From positions 584,599-648,598 of the forward strand of contig VXAY01005881.1 of assembly GCA_013399855.1 (NCBI GenBank): 64,000 nucleotides of DNA. Direction: 5' to 3'. Origin of the DNA: Oxyruncus cristatus (Eukaryota > Chordata > Aves > Passeriformes > Cotingidae). Position numbers and translations under genes: made by a program. Under the pieces are notes generated by a model, which searched no databases, was not told the origin of the DNA, and saw only the letters and a list, made by a program, of their open reading frames with translations. Position 1 is the first letter of the stretch. Every line of letters starts with the position of its first letter. Shown piece after piece: positions 61,306 through 64,000 of the stretch.

Positions 61306-64000
61306 ATCAAGCTACCTAAAACACACCAATTGCATTCATTTGGAATTTAGCACATTATTAACAAGGAACTTCTCTTTGGTTAGACTCTGAAAGTGGCACA
61401 GAAGGGAGAGGACTTTAGCCAGAGTGTCTGGCTTTGCAGAATTTCCTCATTTCAGCAGGAAAATTATAGGGATGGAGGAGCTCAGCTGACAGTGGGGGTT
61501 TTTCCCTGGTAATCTTGTCTTGAGGAAAACCAAAACTGACATACTTAGCATTAAGATGTGACTGTCCATAGCTGCAAAAGCTCACTGGCACAGGAGTGAC
61601 CTTGGCATCCTTCATCAGTGCCTCACGATGTTAATGGAGGATTAATGTAGGGAGGAGGAGACAGCAGCAAAATAGAGAATAGACAGGCAAATGTGTGGGC
61701 AGTAAAGTAGCAATGAGCTTTCAAAGCCTCTCCATACCCATAAACCATAAAAAGTGGCCGAGAGGAGTATTTACAGAACCACTGTCTGGAACCAGGATGA
61801 AATAATTCAGCATGACAGCAGTTGAGAGACTCTGTGTAAGAAAAAAAATAAAAATTTAATTATGGATGAGGAAAATGATAAGCACTAGAGTAGCACCAGC
61901 AAGTGGACACCTCGAGTCTCTTGTACTGTCTCTATTTCTATGCCACTTTTGCCTGCCAAGACACCTCAAACTCCCTTGCTTGCATTAGCATATGTGTCTT
62001 AGACTCTTTGTGTTGCCATTAGCAGCATCAGAACAGAGGTCAAGGTTAGTTGTGAAGAATGACTGTGAATGTGGCATCCAATCCTAGGCCCTCTTCCAGT
62101 TTTTGTTTGGGTTTTTAAAAAAAACAACCCCTAGACAAGATGCAGAGTGGCAGACTTCTTGCTGAACAGAGCAATCCTTAAAGTAGGAAATAACAGGAAG
62201 GCTCAGAGGCATATGGAACCCATTAGAAATGACATGTTTGCAGGGACAGATTATAAATTGGATCAACTAGAAAAGCATCTGAAAAAGGCCTGCCTACAAT
62301 TCTGACTTGTGTGAACCGCCTCAAACCAGCTGAAGTGTGCTTCTAACCAGAAACTTCACTTATCCATTGTTTCTTCATTTTACCACATTTGGAAAATGCC
62401 CAGAAGGGATGACAACAAAAGTCTCACATACTATAAGATCCACCCTGGAGCAGAGGGAAATGGGAGAGGAACAATGGGCACACTTACATAGGCACCGTAA
62501 CATACAACCATTACATCTCCAATGTTTGTTTAGACCAGAAAGGAGTTATTTCAAGGGTTTAATGAGGCCATAATCCATATTTGTGCTCTTCAAACCTGGA
62601 TGCAATAGATACACAGCTCCTGCAGCAGCCCAAAATGACATACACTGGGGTGCCCTCCTGCAGCCCCACACTGTGAGCATGGATTTCAACTCCTTGCTCC
62701 TCTTCTACCTTGCAACTTCTGGAGTCAGACCTCTAACTTCCCCACTTTATGAAGATACCATGGATTTCAACCTAAAAGAATACCAACCAGTCATTCATTA
62801 ACATCAGACATGCAAAACAAATTTAGCTAAGCTGATTACTGTAATATTGTAGCCAAGAGCACTGTTCAAATTGACATGGGAGAAGAAACGCCTTTGATAC
62901 TCTCAGTATAACGAGCTGTCTATTTTTGCGAAGTCTCATGTTTCCTAATTACCTTAATACTATAAAGAATTAAGTAATAGCAATGTACCATCACTCACAC
63001 CAGGCTGGGTTCACAGCCTCCCATTCCACAGTGCTTACAGGGAATGCTAATCTGATACAAGGGGTCGGGCTGATCCAGAATCAGTGTCAGGCAGCTTCTT
63101 TGAAATAAGCAGTTTCACCTCAGGATAAGGAAAACCCTGAAGTGCCCCAGGTCAGAATTCACAATGGAGTAAAGAAAGGCATGCAGGCAGCTGCAAATAC
63201 ATCCTCCTGAGTTGTGCCTTGTCCGCCTGCCTCGCTAAAATCCTCCTCAATGACAGCTGCACTATGAAGGACTGTCCCCTTACCACAGAAAGTCCCTTCC
63301 CCACCCTAGCACAGCCAAAAATAAGGATGAAGCAGTGTCTTCCCTTCAGTGCTGTGAAAACAACTCTAATTTCACAGCCATGTGTCCACCAGAAGACACA
63401 CAACACACATCACCTGTATTCTATGCATGACCCACAGAGACTCTCAGAATGAACCTGGCACAGCAAAAGATTGCAGCAACAGAGATGCCCTGACTTAACC
63501 TGAGAGGAAGGGAACAGTTACTGGAGAAGGTTAATTTTCCATTCACCCAGCCCTTTCCTGTAACACTCAAATTTAGGCCTGAAGGAGCTGCAAAGGTGAT
63601 GCTGGATGTCAGGGATGATATATGCTGCAATAGCTGAGCATGTCAGTGCTGGTAGACATGAAGCAGGACCTTCTGTGCTAACCTCATGGTGTGTGCTTCA
63701 CACCCCAGTATTTTTTTCTGTGTGTTTATTTATGGGCAGATTTTGAAAAAGAAAGCAAAGCGTCCTAAAATGGGAACAGATGGGGTCTGCCTATTATCCC
63801 AAATCATTCTGTGACAGAATAAAAACAAGCAAGTCTCATGTGTGGCAACCTGCAGTGCAAGACACAGAGCAGACCCCGCTGACAAGCAGTATCTCGTTGC
63901 TGAAGAGACCCAGGCTGGCTTCCCTTTCATGTATTCGGTGGAGTTACTTCTAGTTTGTAAGAGTAAGAAAAGGAATTGGCCTTTGTGTGCCACAAACATA
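61306..64000. other. Non-coding stretch to window end
   Basis: No exon or repeat recognised. The open frames near 63152-63999 occur on both strands without splice context. Confidence 0.5.

Noticed and set aside
1..64000. Endogenous retrovirus, tRNA, rRNA, spliceosomal RNA, CRISPR or prokaryotic operon
   Set aside because: No primer-binding site, gag/pol-like frame or paired long terminal repeats were seen. There was no tRNA box B with cloverleaf, no familiar small-RNA sequence and no regularly spaced repeats. Absence was judged by eye only.

Overview
The window looks like vertebrate nuclear DNA, most likely from a bird. Two segments belong to the CR1 LINE family that dominates avian genomes. 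The ends of both CR1 copies, including the 3'-terminal coding part of the reverse-transcriptase ORF in one of them, are readable. Overall interspersed-repeat density is very low, the DNA is AT-rich and CpG-poor, and no long open reading frame exists. All of this fits an avian gene desert or a very long intron. No known protein-coding gene, tRNA, rRNA, known microRNA, CRISPR array or bacterial-type gene could be recognised on either strand.

Layout. 1-7.4 kb is AT-rich non-coding DNA with simple repeats and an 80-bp tandem duplication (2728-2887). At 7.2-7.7 kb there is an inverted repeat followed by an old antisense MIR-type SINE. 7.7-20.9 kb shows nothing beyond homopolymer tracts and a CpG-retaining segment near 18.1-18.6 kb. 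At 20.98-21.78 kb two open segments are joined by well-formed splice signals and could encode a 141-residue orphan protein. 25.0-25.5 kb is a CpG-enriched, GC-richer patch. A candidate minus-strand exon lies at 26.7 kb. A short CR1 3' end (plus strand) is at 30.3 kb. Three phase-compatible candidate exons ending in a stop codon and followed by AATAAA lie at 31.6-35.9 kb. An internally deleted CR1 copy (minus strand) occupies 38.1-38.7 kb. A MIR relic is at 42.6 kb and a CpG-dense, island-like segment at 44.7-45.0 kb. A candidate microexon lies at 46.3 kb. Small tandem duplications are at 48.46, 56.28 and 57.69 kb. A long A-run abutting a 4-base N gap is at 58.3 kb. Further MIR relics, including one nearly complete copy, lie at 59.1-61.3 kb.

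Confidence. The repeat calls are the solid part of this annotation. The exon calls rest only on splice motifs, open frame and phase agreement. None encodes a protein I recognise, so they may be exons of non-coding RNAs, lineage-specific transcripts or chance. No functional pathway can be assembled from this window.
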